Shown here piece by piece: positions 45,065-54,300 of a stretch of 64,000 nt of DNA. Source of the stretch: Acidovorax sp. CCYZU-2555 (GTDB lineage: Bacteria; Pseudomonadota; Gammaproteobacteria; Burkholderiales; Burkholderiaceae_C); the NCBI RefSeq assembly GCF_018413525.1, contig NZ_JAHCDD010000018.1:1-64000 (forward strand). Direction: 5' to 3'. The position numbers and the translations under genes are program-made. How positions within the stretch are numbered: position 1 is the first letter of the stretch; every line of letters starts with the position of its first letter. The notes under the pieces were generated by a model. The model was not told the origin of the DNA. It did no database searches and saw only the letters and a program-made list of their open reading frames with translations.

Positions 45065-46684
45065 TCAAGCCTCCGCGCTGCGGCCTTTCATTGCGAAGAT
45101 GCCTTGCGGCCGCTTCTGGATGAATATGATGATGAACACCAGCACCGCGATCTTGGCCAGCACCGCTCCGGTCCAGCCCTCGAGGAATTTGCCCAGGATG
45201 CCCAGACCCAGCGCCGCATAGACCGTGCCCAGCAACTGGCCCACGCCGCCCAGCACCACGACCATGAAGGCATCGACGATGTAGCTCTGTCCCAGGTCGG
45301 GGCCCACATTGCCCACCTGGCTCAGCGCGCAGCCCGCAAGGCCGGCTACGCCAGACCCCAGCGCAAAGGCCATGGTGTCGACGCGTGCCGTGTTCACGCC
45401 CATGCAGGCGGCCATGGCGCGGTTCTGCGTCACGCCGCGCACGAACAGTCCCAGGCGCGTGCGGCTGATGGTCCAGGCCATGGCCAGCAGCACCGCGGCC
45501 GCGAAGACGATGATCACCAGGCGATTGAGCGGCAGTGTGAGGTTGGGCAGCAGCTGCCAGCCGCCGCTCATCCAGACCGGGTTTTCAACACCCACGTTCT
45601 GCGCTCCGAACAAGGTGCGCACGGTCTGCATCAGCACCAGGCTGATGCCCCAGGTCGCAAGCAGTGTTTCAAGCGGGCGGCCGTAGAGAAAGCGCAGCAC
45701 CGAGCGCTCCATGAGCGCGCCCACGGCGGCCGCGGCCAGGAACGACAGCGGCACGGCAGCGAGCAGGTACCAGTCGAACGCGCCCGGGAAATAGGTCTGG
45801 AACAGGTTCTGCACCATGTAGGTCGCATAGGCGCCGATCATCATCAGCTCGCCATGCGCCATGTTGATCACGCCCATCAGCCCGTAGGTGATCGCCAGGC
45901 CCAGCGCGACCAGCAGCAGGATGGAGCCCAAGCTGATGCCCGTGAACACCACGCCCAGGCGTTCGCCCCAGGCCAGGCGGTCGTCCACCTGGGCCAGCGA
46001 GCGCCGTAGCTGGGCCTGCACCTTCTCGTCGCTCTCTTCGGACAGCCGCGTCTGCAGCAGCAGGCGGGCCTGCGGCGAGCCGCTTTCGCCCAGCGAGCCG
46101 GCCGCTTCGCGGCGCTGGTCGACGTGGTCGCTGCCCAGCAGCGCGGCCGAGCGCGCGAGTTCCAGCGACTGGCGCACGGCGCTGTCCTTTTCCTCGGCCA
46201 GCGCGCGTTCGAGCAGAGGAATCGCCGCGGGCGAGGCCTGCTTGAGCATCGCCTGCGCAGCGTCGCGGCGCAGCGCGGTGTCGGGCGCAAACAGATTGAG
46301 CGCGGCCAGCGCGGCAGAGATCTCGCCGCGCAGCCGGTTGTTGTTCATGACATCTTCCGCGCCTTCGGGCAGCGCGGTGGCCGCGCCCGTGGCCGGGTCG
46401 CTGACCTGGCCGTTGCGCACCACCAGCGCGCGGCCGTCGGCGACGACCACCGCATCATCGGCAAGCGCGCGCAGGTAAGGGGCCAAGGTGGCGTCGGGTT
46501 GCTGCAGTGCCGACTGGATGGCGGCGATGCGCGCGTCCGAGTCGCCCTGCGCCATCGCCAGCGCCTGCGCGGGCGTGAGCGCCTGTGCGGCCGTGGCGCC
46601 CAGCAGCGCACAGGCCAGCGCCGCCCGGCGCAGCAGGGCTGCGAGGGCCGGGCGCAAGCCGGTGGTCAGAAAGTTTCCAAGCAT
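45065..46684 (-). CDS. urtB: Urea ABC transporter permease UrtB
   Basis: A 539-residue LivH-type permease with a long N-terminal extension, as usual for UrtB. A signal-like segment (LACALLGATAAQA) leads into a periplasmic helical region of about 200 residues with repeat-like helices (TPAQALAMAQGDSDARIAAIQ, LARSAALLGSDHVDQRREAAGSL). The permease core follows (GVINMAHGELMMIGAYATYMVQ and later SQVGNVGPDLGQSYIVDAFMVV). The ATG at 46684 has a weak ribosome binding site. It follows urtA after a 173-bp gap containing two strong hairpins. Confidence 0.92.
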   Translation of the reverse strand: MLGNFLTTGLRPALAALLRRAALACALLGATAAQALTPAQALAMAQGDSDARIAAIQSALQQPDATLAPYLRALADDAVVVADGRALVVRNGQVSDPATGAATALPEGAEDVMNNNRLRGEISAALAALNLFAPDTALRRDAAQAMLKQASPAAIPLLERALAEEKDSAVRQSLELARSAALLGSDHVDQRREAAGSLGESGSPQARLLLQTRLSEESDEKVQAQLRRSLAQVDDRLAWGERLGVVFTGISLGSILLLVALGLAITYGLMGVINMAHGELMMIGAYATYMVQNLFQTYFPGAFDWYLLAAVPLSFLAAAAVGALMERSVLRFLYGRPLETLLATWGISLVLMQTVRTLFGAQNVGVENPVWMSGGWQLLPNLTLPLNRLVIIVFAAAVLLAMAWTISRTRLGLFVRGVTQNRAMAACMGVNTARVDTMAFALGSGVAGLAGCALSQVGNVGPDLGQSYIVDAFMVVVLGGVGQLLGTVYAALGLGILGKFLEGWTGAVLAKIAVLVFIIIFIQKRPQGIFAMKGRSAEA

Positions 46685-46802
46685 GGTGGTGCCGATTCCG
46701 AAGTAATTTATCCATGCCGAGTGCCCTACCCCCAGTCTTTGCAACTGGCGCGCCCCAGCAAGGGGGCAGCGAGGAAGGGCCGCCCCGCACCGAGGCTGCC
46801 GT

Positions 46803-46846
46803 CCCCCTCCACCGAAGGTTGAGAGGGGGAAGCCGCGTGAGCGGCT
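46803..46846. other. Twin hairpins between urtA and urtB
   Basis: CCCCCTC at 46803-46809 pairs with GAGGGGG at 46823-46829, and AGCCGC / GCGGCT pair at 46831-46846. They lie just after the urtA stop. As at many binding-protein genes, they probably stabilise the urtA message or reduce read-through so that UrtA is made in excess. The element also looks like a dispersed intergenic repeat type. Confidence 0.55.
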
Positions 46847-46857
46847 CAGGGGGTGCC

Positions 46858-48126
46858 TTACTTTTTCTCGGGTTCGTCTTTTTTCTTGTCGTTGCCTGGG
46901 ATGTACGGGCTCCATGGCTTGGCCTTCACCGGTGCGGGCGTCTTCCAGACCACGTTGAACTGGCCGTCGGCCTTGATCTCGCCGATGAACACGTTCTTGT
47001 GCAGATGGTGGTTCTTCTCGTCCATCTTGCTGACGATGCCGCTGGGCGCCTTGAAGGTCTGGCCGGCCATGGCGGCGATCACCTTGTTCACATCGGTGGA
47101 CTTGGCCTTCTCGACGGCCTGCTTCCACATGTGGATGCCGATGTAGGTGGCTTCCATCGGGTCGTTGGTCAGCGGACGGTCCTTGTGGCCGGCGATGTTC
47201 TTGGCCTTGGCGTAGTCGCTCCACTTCTTGATGAACGCCGTGTTCTCGGGGTTCTTGATCGACATGAAGTAGTTCCAGGCGGCCAGGTGGCCGACCAGCG
47301 GCTTGGTGTCCACGCCGCGCAACTCTTCCTCACCCACGGAGAAGGCGACGACGGGCACGTCGGTGGCCTTGAGGCCCGCATTGCCCAGTTCCTTGTAGAA
47401 CGGCACGTTGGAGTCGCCATTGATGGTCGACACCACGGCCGTCTTGCCGCCCTGGCTGAATTTCTTGATGTCGGCAACGATGGTCTGGTAGTCGCTGTGG
47501 CCGAACGGCGTGTACTTCTCGTCGATGTCGCTGTCCTTCACGCCCTTGGTCTTGAGGTAGGCGCGCAGGATCTTGTTGGTGGTGCGCGGGTAGACGTAGT
47601 CGGTGCCCAGCAGCACCCAGCGCTTGGCGCCGCCGCCGTCCTTGCTCATCAGGTAATCGACCGCAGGAATGGCCTGCTGGTTGGGCGCCGCGCCCGTGTA
47701 GAACACGTTCTTCGACAGTTCCTCGCCTTCGTACTGCACGGGGTAGAACAGCAGGCCGTTCATTTCCTCGACCACGGGCAGCACCGACTTGCGGCTCACG
47801 CTGGTCCAGCCGCCGAAGATCACGGCGACCTTGTCCTGGCCCAGCAACTGCTTGGCCTTCTCGGCGAACAGCGGCCAGTTCGATGCCGGGTCGACGACCA
47901 CAGGCTCGAGCTTCTTGCCCAGCACGCCGCCCGAGGCGTTGATTTCATCGATGGCCATCAGCACCGTGTCCTTGAGCACGGTTTCCGAAATCGCCATCGT
48001 GCCCGACAGGCTGTGCAGCACACCGACCTTGATGGTGTCCGCGGCCCATGCCGGCATGGCACCGAAACCCAGGCCGGCAACGGCTGCCGCGGCAGCAAGG
48101 GATTGAAGGGTGAAACGACGATGCAT
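46858..48126 (-). CDS. urtA: Urea ABC transporter substrate-binding protein UrtA
   Basis: A 422-residue periplasmic urea receptor of the FmdD/AmiC-like family. The signal peptide ends near MPAWAADTIKVG. Family stretches include GVLHSLSGTMAISET, GGWTSVSRKSVLPVVEE, FYPVQYEGEE, GTDYVYPRTTNKI and AAWNYFMS. The ATG at 48126 is followed by a standard basic-hydrophobic signal and preceded by AGGAG; the reading from 48171 adds a leader. It is the first gene of the urt operon. An inverted repeat at 48227-48244 lies about 100 bp upstream. Confidence 0.94.
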   Translation of the reverse strand: MHRRFTLQSLAAAAAVAGLGFGAMPAWAADTIKVGVLHSLSGTMAISETVLKDTVLMAIDEINASGGVLGKKLEPVVVDPASNWPLFAEKAKQLLGQDKVAVIFGGWTSVSRKSVLPVVEEMNGLLFYPVQYEGEELSKNVFYTGAAPNQQAIPAVDYLMSKDGGGAKRWVLLGTDYVYPRTTNKILRAYLKTKGVKDSDIDEKYTPFGHSDYQTIVADIKKFSQGGKTAVVSTINGDSNVPFYKELGNAGLKATDVPVVAFSVGEEELRGVDTKPLVGHLAAWNYFMSIKNPENTAFIKKWSDYAKAKNIAGHKDRPLTNDPMEATYIGIHMWKQAVEKAKSTDVNKVIAAMAGQTFKAPSGIVSKMDEKNHHLHKNVFIGEIKADGQFNVVWKTPAPVKAKPWSPYIPGNDKKKDEPEKK

Positions 48127-48226
48127 GGTCAGCGGCTCCTGAGGTGGTTGGACAGGTGCTGCGAAAGCCATCGGCTTTGTTCAGCACCATGGGACCAATG
48201 CTAGGGAGGGGGCCGCTTTTTAGATA

Positions 48227-48244
48227 TACGCCGGATGGCGTATG
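48227..48244. promoter_or_regulatory. Inverted repeat upstream of urtA
   Basis: A perfect inverted repeat, ATACGCC-GGAT-GGCGTAT, lies about 100 bp before the urtA start. On the minus strand it is followed by an AT-rich stretch (ATATCTAAAAAG) that could hold a -10 region, so an activator bound here would sit just upstream of the promoter. The LuxR-type response regulator at 50376-51344 is one candidate binder. Confidence 0.5.
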
Positions 48245-48379
48245 GGGCGGGAAATGCGGGCTGGTCGCGTCGAACGGTGGACGACCTGAGGTCCAAACGC
48301 GGCATCTTCCGGCATCACACCACGGCAACATCGATTCAGTATCCAAGTCCGCAATAGCTTTCGTCGGTTTGCACAAACC

Positions 48380-49762
48380 ATGCTGATCCGTGACCCGCGC
48401 TTTGTTTCAGCCCTGGGCCTGACGCTGGCCCAGCAACTGCTGCTCGCGTTCTCCACCTACTTCATCGCCCGGGCAGGTACAGCGCTGGCCCTTGGCAACA
48501 TCGATCGCGTGCTGCGCGAGATCTCGCTGTTCTTCGGCTTCGCTCTGCTGGCCTATGCAACCAGCTCGGCGGCAAGCTTGCTGAGCGCGCGCGCAGCCAA
48601 CCGAATCTGGCACAACTACACCGAAGCCACCCTTCGCGATGCGACCCAGAGCCTGCAGTACGCATCGGATGACAACCGAAAATCCATCGCCCAATGGCTG
48701 GGTGGTGAGGCACTGTCCACCATCGTGCATGCCTGCAACTTTCATCTCGAGATGCTGTCGGTGGGCCTCAATATTCTTTTCACGCTGGCGGTGTTCCATT
48801 TGGCCCTGGGCTGGGAAATTGCAGCGGCCATCACTGGTTCGCTGGTGGTGGCGTTGGTTCTCGTCCTGCTGCTGCGTCCGAGAATTGAAATCCTGGCGAA
48901 CGCCATGCAGCGGCGCCGCCTGGCTGCGCTGCTGGCCATAGAGCCGACGTGGAACCGCGCTCTTTTTGGCTCTCCCGAAATGCGCTCGCAAGGCTTGCGC
49001 ACGCTGGACGCCAAAATGCAGCGCTACTTTGGCGAGCTCAACCGGTATGTGCTGCTGGAGCAGATGATCGCCTGCGGCCCCATCGTCTTTTCGACACTCG
49101 CATTGATGGGTGTGTTGCGCTTCACCGATCTGTTCACCGCAACCATTGCCGGCGCGCTGGTCGCACTTCTTCCGCGCAGCCTTCAGGTGTTTGGCAATGT
49201 GCATGCGCTGAGCGTCTCGCTGAGCCAGTTCTTTCTGGTCAGGGCCAAACTGCGCAATCTCGATGGCTTTTGCGCCACGCTGGAAAAATTCGACATGCAC
49301 GAGGTGTCGCTGCAAGCCATTTCCATACAAGGCCCACAAAGGCAGTGGGCGCCTGCCGAACTGCTGGAGGCATTGCGGCAAAACAAGCTTCCGCGCGGGC
49401 GCTGGACCGTGACCGGGGCCAATGGCTCGGGCAAGTCCACCTTGCTCAAGCGCATCAAGGAGATGCGGGTCGATGCGCTGCTCCTTGGCGCGGAGACCGG
49501 TTTTCTCGAAGCCGACAACGGCCTTTCGACGGGTCAGCGACGCGTCAAGGACATCGAGAATGCGCTTTCCATGGCGCCGACCTTGCTCATGCTGGATGAG
49601 TGGAATGCAAATCTGGATGGGGAAAATTGCCGGAAGATCGATCAATTGCTGGACGACGCATCAAGGCGAATGGTCGTGATCGAGGTGAGGCATCTGCGGC
49701 CCGGGGAGCATCCGAGCGCAGGCCGTTCATCCTTCGACGGGCTCAGGACGAACGGGGGGTGA
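48380..49762 (+). CDS. Membrane ABC protein with an unusually short ATPase domain
   Basis: A 460-residue protein with an N-terminal membrane domain of about five or six segments (residues 10-275) and a C-terminal ATPase-like domain. It has Walker A GANGSGKST (346-354), signature-like LSTGQRR (382-388) and Walker B TLLMLDEW (401-408). Only about 30 residues separate Walker A from the signature, where ordinary ABC domains have about 90, so the Q-loop and helical subdomain are missing. The last roughly 15 residues (SSFDGLRTNGG) are encoded by the repeat at 49722-49756. It may be a reduced exporter or a decayed gene. No neighbour suggests a substrate. Confidence 0.65.
   Translation: MLIRDPRFVSALGLTLAQQLLLAFSTYFIARAGTALALGNIDRVLREISLFFGFALLAYATSSAASLLSARAANRIWHNYTEATLRDATQSLQYASDDNRKSIAQWLGGEALSTIVHACNFHLEMLSVGLNILFTLAVFHLALGWEIAAAITGSLVVALVLVLLLRPRIEILANAMQRRRLAALLAIEPTWNRALFGSPEMRSQGLRTLDAKMQRYFGELNRYVLLEQMIACGPIVFSTLALMGVLRFTDLFTATIAGALVALLPRSLQVFGNVHALSVSLSQFFLVRAKLRNLDGFCATLEKFDMHEVSLQAISIQGPQRQWAPAELLEALRQNKLPRGRWTVTGANGSGKSTLLKRIKEMRVDALLLGAETGFLEADNGLSTGQRRVKDIENALSMAPTLLMLDEWNANLDGENCRKIDQLLDDASRRMVVIEVRHLRPGEHPSAGRSSFDGLRTNGG
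49722..49756. repeat. Dispersed palindromic repeat unit
   Basis: GCCGTTCATCCTTCGACG followed by GGCTCAGGACGAACGG forms a hairpin with CCGTTC / GAACGG ends. It matches the partial copy at 1-17 and resembles 42200-42244. It overlaps the 3' end of the ABC gene and supplies that gene's last codons, and it separates it from the convergent ankyrin gene. Confidence 0.75.
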
Positions 49763-49770
49763 GGCGTGCC

Positions 49771-50304
49771 CTAACCACCCTGCCCACGCAACACCGCCAC
49801 CGCCTCCTGCGCGCCCATCGCCAGCGCGCAGCCCAGTGGCGTCGTGCCTTGCGCATCGGTCGCATCGACCCGCGCGCCGCGCGCGATCAGCAGCTGCATG
49901 ATGTCGAGGCGATTGAACATCGCGGCAAACATCAGCGGCGTGCGGCCGTCGGGCGAGGGGCTGTCGACGCCGGCGCCATGGTCCAGCAGCAACTCGGCCA
50001 TCGCCAGATCGCCCTTGAACGCCACGCCGGCCAGCGGCGTCTGGCCGCGCAGATTCGCCAGCGCCGCGTCGGCGCCGTGCTGCAGCAGCACGGCGGCCGC
50101 GGCCGCATGGCCGTGGTAGCTGGCGAGCATCAGCAGACTGTCGCCCTTGGCGTTGCGCAGATCGGGCGGCAGGCCCGCGGCCAGCCATTGCGCGAGGCTG
50201 TGGGCGTCGCCCTGGCGCGCGGCGTCGAACACCTTGTCGGCAAAGGCCAGCGTTGCATCGTCGAGGCTCTGGGGCGCGGGGGAATTGGAAGTTTCTTGCG
50301 TCAT
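49771..50304 (-). CDS. Ankyrin-repeat protein
   Basis: A 177-residue soluble protein with three to four ankyrin repeats after a helical N terminus (about residue 25 on): NAKGDSLLMLASYHGHAAAAAVLLQHGADAAL, RGQTPLAGVAFKGDLAMAELLLDHGAGVDS, GRTPLMFAAMFNRLDIMQLLIARGARVDA and a partial fourth are visible as consecutive units. No signal peptide is seen. The ATG at 50304 separates it from the response regulator gene by about 70 bp on the same strand, so it may be co-transcribed with the two-component system. Its partner is unknown. Confidence 0.85.
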   Translation of the reverse strand: MTQETSNSPAPQSLDDATLAFADKVFDAARQGDAHSLAQWLAAGLPPDLRNAKGDSLLMLASYHGHAAAAAVLLQHGADAALANLRGQTPLAGVAFKGDLAMAELLLDHGAGVDSPSPDGRTPLMFAAMFNRLDIMQLLIARGARVDATDAQGTTPLGCALAMGAQEAVAVLRGQGG

Positions 50305-50375
50305 GAAGGCCAGTGTAGACAGCGCGGCCCCCGCCGTGGGTTGTAAATCTGGATGATGCGGATTGCCAATCCTCA

Positions 50376-51344
50376 TCACGCCGGCAGGCGCGCCATCGCC
50401 ATCGCCGCGGCCGCGGTGCGCGTCTCCACGCCCAGTTTGGCGAAGATGCGTTCGAGGTGCTTCTTCACCGTCGCCGGGCTGCAGCCGACGATGTCGGCGA
50501 TGTCGCGGTTGATCTTGCCCTGGGCCAGCCAATAGAGCACTTCGGCTTCCTTGGCGGTGATGCCAAAGCCCTGGCGCAGCGTCTCGCGCGCCGCGAGATC
50601 CGACTCCTCGCGCATCACCAGCAGCAGCTCGCCGTCTTCGGCTTCGGGCGAAGGCGGGTGCAGGCGCAGAACCACGGGGCCCAAGCCCGTATCGAAGGTC
50701 CAGCGCGGCGGCTCGAGCTGCAGCGCCAGCGTGGGCTGCTGGCGTTGAATCCACGACGTGATGTCGTCGGGCAGCACGGCGCGCAGGCCTTCGAGCCCGA
50801 GGTGGCGGCGCAGCAGTTCGCGCGCCAGCGGCGTCTGCCACAGCACGCGGCCGTCGGTGATGCGCACCGTGAGGCTCGCATAGCCGAACGCGTCCAGCGC
50901 GCTGCGCGCTTGCACCGCCTGCTGCTGCTGGGCGCGCGCGCGCCGCGCCGTGCCCAGGTGCACGCCCATGCGCGCCAGCACTTCGGCGGGCTTGATGGGC
51001 TTGGTCACATAGTCGACGCCGCCGGCCGCGAGCGCGGCGATCAGGTGCTCGGTCTCGGTCAGGCCGGTCATGAAGACGATGGGAATCGGGGCCGTGTGCG
51101 CGTCGGCCTTGAGGCGGCGCGCGACTTCGAATCCGTCCATGCCGGGCATCATCGCGTCGAGCAGCACGATGTCGGGCAGGGCCTGGGCGGCGCGCGCCAG
51201 CGCGGCTTCGCCGCTGGTCGCGACCAGCACGATATACCCCGCGGCATCGAGCGCGTCGTGCAGCATCGCGAGGTTGTCGGGCACATCGTCGACGATCAGC
51301 ACCAGGTTGGCGTCGCGTACGGGAACGGGGGGGAAATCCATCAT
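50376..51344 (-). CDS. Response regulator: receiver, middle domain, LuxR-type HTH
   Basis: A 322-residue response regulator. The receiver domain occupies about residues 10-125 with phosphoacceptor Asp in DIVLLDAMMPGMDG and the conserved Lys in DYVTKPIKP. A middle region of about 100 residues (residues 140-245, PAS-like in character) precedes a LuxR/FixJ helix-turn-helix at the C terminus (ITAKEAEVLYWLAQGKINRDIA ... SPATVKKHLERIF). Its first ATG shares a base with the stop of the kinase gene (TGATGATG), so the two are translationally coupled cognate partners. Targets are likely near: urtA and the urease operon flank the pair. Confidence 0.9.
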   Translation of the reverse strand: MMDFPPVPVRDANLVLIVDDVPDNLAMLHDALDAAGYIVLVATSGEAALARAAQALPDIVLLDAMMPGMDGFEVARRLKADAHTAPIPIVFMTGLTETEHLIAALAAGGVDYVTKPIKPAEVLARMGVHLGTARRARAQQQQAVQARSALDAFGYASLTVRITDGRVLWQTPLARELLRRHLGLEGLRAVLPDDITSWIQRQQPTLALQLEPPRWTFDTGLGPVVLRLHPPSPEAEDGELLLVMREESDLAARETLRQGFGITAKEAEVLYWLAQGKINRDIADIVGCSPATVKKHLERIFAKLGVETRTAAAAMAMARLPA

Positions 51345-54300
51345 CAGACCTTTGTCTCTGCGGCGCCAGGCGCGTTCAATTGCTGGGCCATGGCCTCGAA
51401 CTGGAATTGCTGGGCCTGGGCCTGCAGCCTGCGCCACGCGGGCGCGGCCTGTGGGTAGTCCTGGGCGAGCTGGGCCAGCGCCTGCACCACGCCGCGCACA
51501 TAGCCCCATTCGATCGCCTGGCGCAAGGCCGTGAGCGCCGCGGCGGGTATGCCGTCGAGCCCGGTATCGGTGTCTTGGCACAGCGTGACGGGCGCCGGCA
51601 GCGGCGCACTGCGCCACACAAGTTCAAGCCGGTCTTCGAGCCACTGCAGCAGCTCGCTGTGGCGCACCGGCTTGACCAGGAAGTCCTGCGGCGTGATGCC
51701 TACGTCGTTGGGCATTTCACGGTCGAAGGCATTGGCCGAAACAATGGCGCAGGCGACTTCGCCCAGCGGCATCTGGCGCAGCTGGCGCAGGCATTCCCAG
51801 CCGTCCATTCCCGGCATCGCCAGGTCCATGAAGATCGCCTGCGGGCGGTAGCCCGCGGCCAGCAGCGCCAGCGCCTCCTGTCCGTTGGCCGCGTGCTGCA
51901 CCGCAAAGCCCAGCGGCACCAGCAGCTGCGCCAGCAGTTCGCGGTCGGCCTCCTCGTTGTCGACGACCAGCAGCCGGCGCGTCGCGCCCGCATAGCCCAC
52001 GGGCCGCGGCACGGCGGGCAGCTGGGCCGGCCCGCGTTCGAGCGACGGCAGGAACAGGCGGATATGAAAAGACGCGCCCTGGCCCGGCTGGCTGCTCACG
52101 CTCAGCGCGCCGCCCATCAACTCGGTCAGCATCTTGGCCATGGTCAGGCCCAGGCCCGCGCCCGCGCTCGACTGCGCGCCCGAGCCGCGCGCGAACGGCT
52201 CGAAGACCTGGGCCTGCTCGGCTTCGCTCAGGCCCGGGCCGGTATCGATCACCGACACATAGGCCATCTGCCGGCTGTGGCGCACGCGCAAGGTGACCGC
52301 GCCGCGCGCCGTGAACTTGATGGCATTGCCCAGCAGGTTGAACAGAATCTGGCGCAGGCGCTTCTCATCGGTGCGCACCCACTCCGGCAGCGCGCCTTCG
52401 GGTTCGTAGTGGAAGTTCAAGCCCTTGGCCGCGGCCTGGAGTTCGAACATGCCGGCCATCTCCTGCAGGCCCGCGGCGAACTGCATGGGCTGGACCTGCA
52501 GCGCGAGCTTGCCCGATTCGATGCGCGCGATGTCCAGCGTGCCCTCGATCAGCGACAGCAGATGCTCGCCGCCGCGGCGTATCACGGCCACCGCCTGGCG
52601 CCGGTGCGGCGGCACTTCGGCGTCTTCACCCATGAGCTGGGCATAGCCCAGGATGCTGTTGAGCGGCGTGCGCAGCTCGTGGCTGATGGCGCTGATGTAG
52701 CGGCTCTTGGCCTGGTTGGCGAGATCGGCCGCGCGGCGCGCGTCCTCGGCCACGGTGCGCGCATCCTCGGCCGCGCGCCGCGCCTGCTGTAGTTGGCCGT
52801 CGGTGGCGCGGTGCAGCGCGATTTCGCGCACCAGCAGGCCGGTCTGGCGGTTCGACTCCTGCTGCGCGACCTTGCGGCTGTGCTGGGCCAGCACCAGCCA
52901 CCAGGCGACGACGCCCGAGACCAGCAGCAGGCCCACGCCCACCTTGAGCAGCACGGTCTGCAGCACGGCTTCGGCCCCGGGCAGCGCATTGACCGGCAGG
53001 CTGCGCGCATGCGTCTGCAGCTCCAGCAGATACAGCAGACCGATCACCGCGGCGAGCGTGGGCACGATCAGCAGCATCAGCAGCACAAAGTGCAGCAGCC
53101 CCTTGTCGAGCAGGCGCCACATGCTCGTCGGCAGCAGCCGGCGCGCGGCCGCGCGCCACTGCACGGCGAGATGCGCCTGGGGCCGGCACAGATCGCCGCA
53201 GCGCGCGTCCAGCGTGCAGCACAACGAACAGATGCCGCCCTGGTAGGCCGGGCAATGCACCATGTCGGGCGCTTCGTATTCGCGCTCGCAGACCACGCAG
53301 CGCTGCAGCCGCGGCGGGCCCGCAGAGCGCAGCGCCGCGCAGCCTGCAGGCTCCACGGCCTGGGCGGCGTCGGGCACCAGGTAGTAGCGCCCACGCGTCC
53401 ACCAGGCGATCAGCGGCGACGCGATCAGCGCCACCAGCATCGCGATCACCGCCGAGAACGCCTGCGCCAGCGGCCCGAACGCGCCCAGGTGCGCGGCCAC
53501 CGACAGCAGCGACGACAGCGCCATCGCGCCCACGCCCACCGGGTTGATGTCGTAGAGCCGCGCGCGCTTGAACTCTATGCCGCGCGGCGACCAGCCCATG
53601 GGCTTGTTGATCACCAGATCGGCGACCACGGCCATGATCCAGGCGATCGCCAGATTCGAGTAAAGCCCCAGCACTTCGCCCAGCGCGCGGAACACGTTCA
53701 TCTCCATCAGCATGAAGGCGATCAGCGTGTTGAACACCACCCACACCACGCGCCCCGGGTGGCTGTGCGTGACGCGCGAGAAGAAATTGCTCCAGGCCAG
53801 CGAGCCCGCATAGGCATTGGTCACATTGATCTTGAGCTGCGACAGCACGACGAACAGCGCCGTCGCCGCCACGGCCCAGCCGTAGTCGGGGAACACGTAG
53901 TTGTAGGCCGCGAGGTACATCTGGTTAGGGTCCACCGCATGGTCGGGCGGCACGGCCTGCGAAATGGCGAGATAGGCCAGCAGCGCGCCGCCCAGCATTT
54001 TGGCCACGCCCAGCAGCACCCAGCCCGGCCCGCCCAGCATCACCGCGCCCCACCAGCGCCAGCGATTGGCCCGCGTGCGCACCGGCATGAAGCGCAGATA
54101 GTCGGCCTGCTCGCCCATCTGCGTGATCAGCGCAATGCCCACCGTCAATCCAGCACCAAAAAGAGGCAGACTGAAGCCTGCCATCAGGCCTTCACGCTGC
54201 TGCGACGCACCCGGATAGTGCAGAACTTCGGAAAACACCCCAGGCTGGTGCATCAGCACAAAGACGAAAGGCACGATCAGCATCAGCAGCCACAGCGGCT

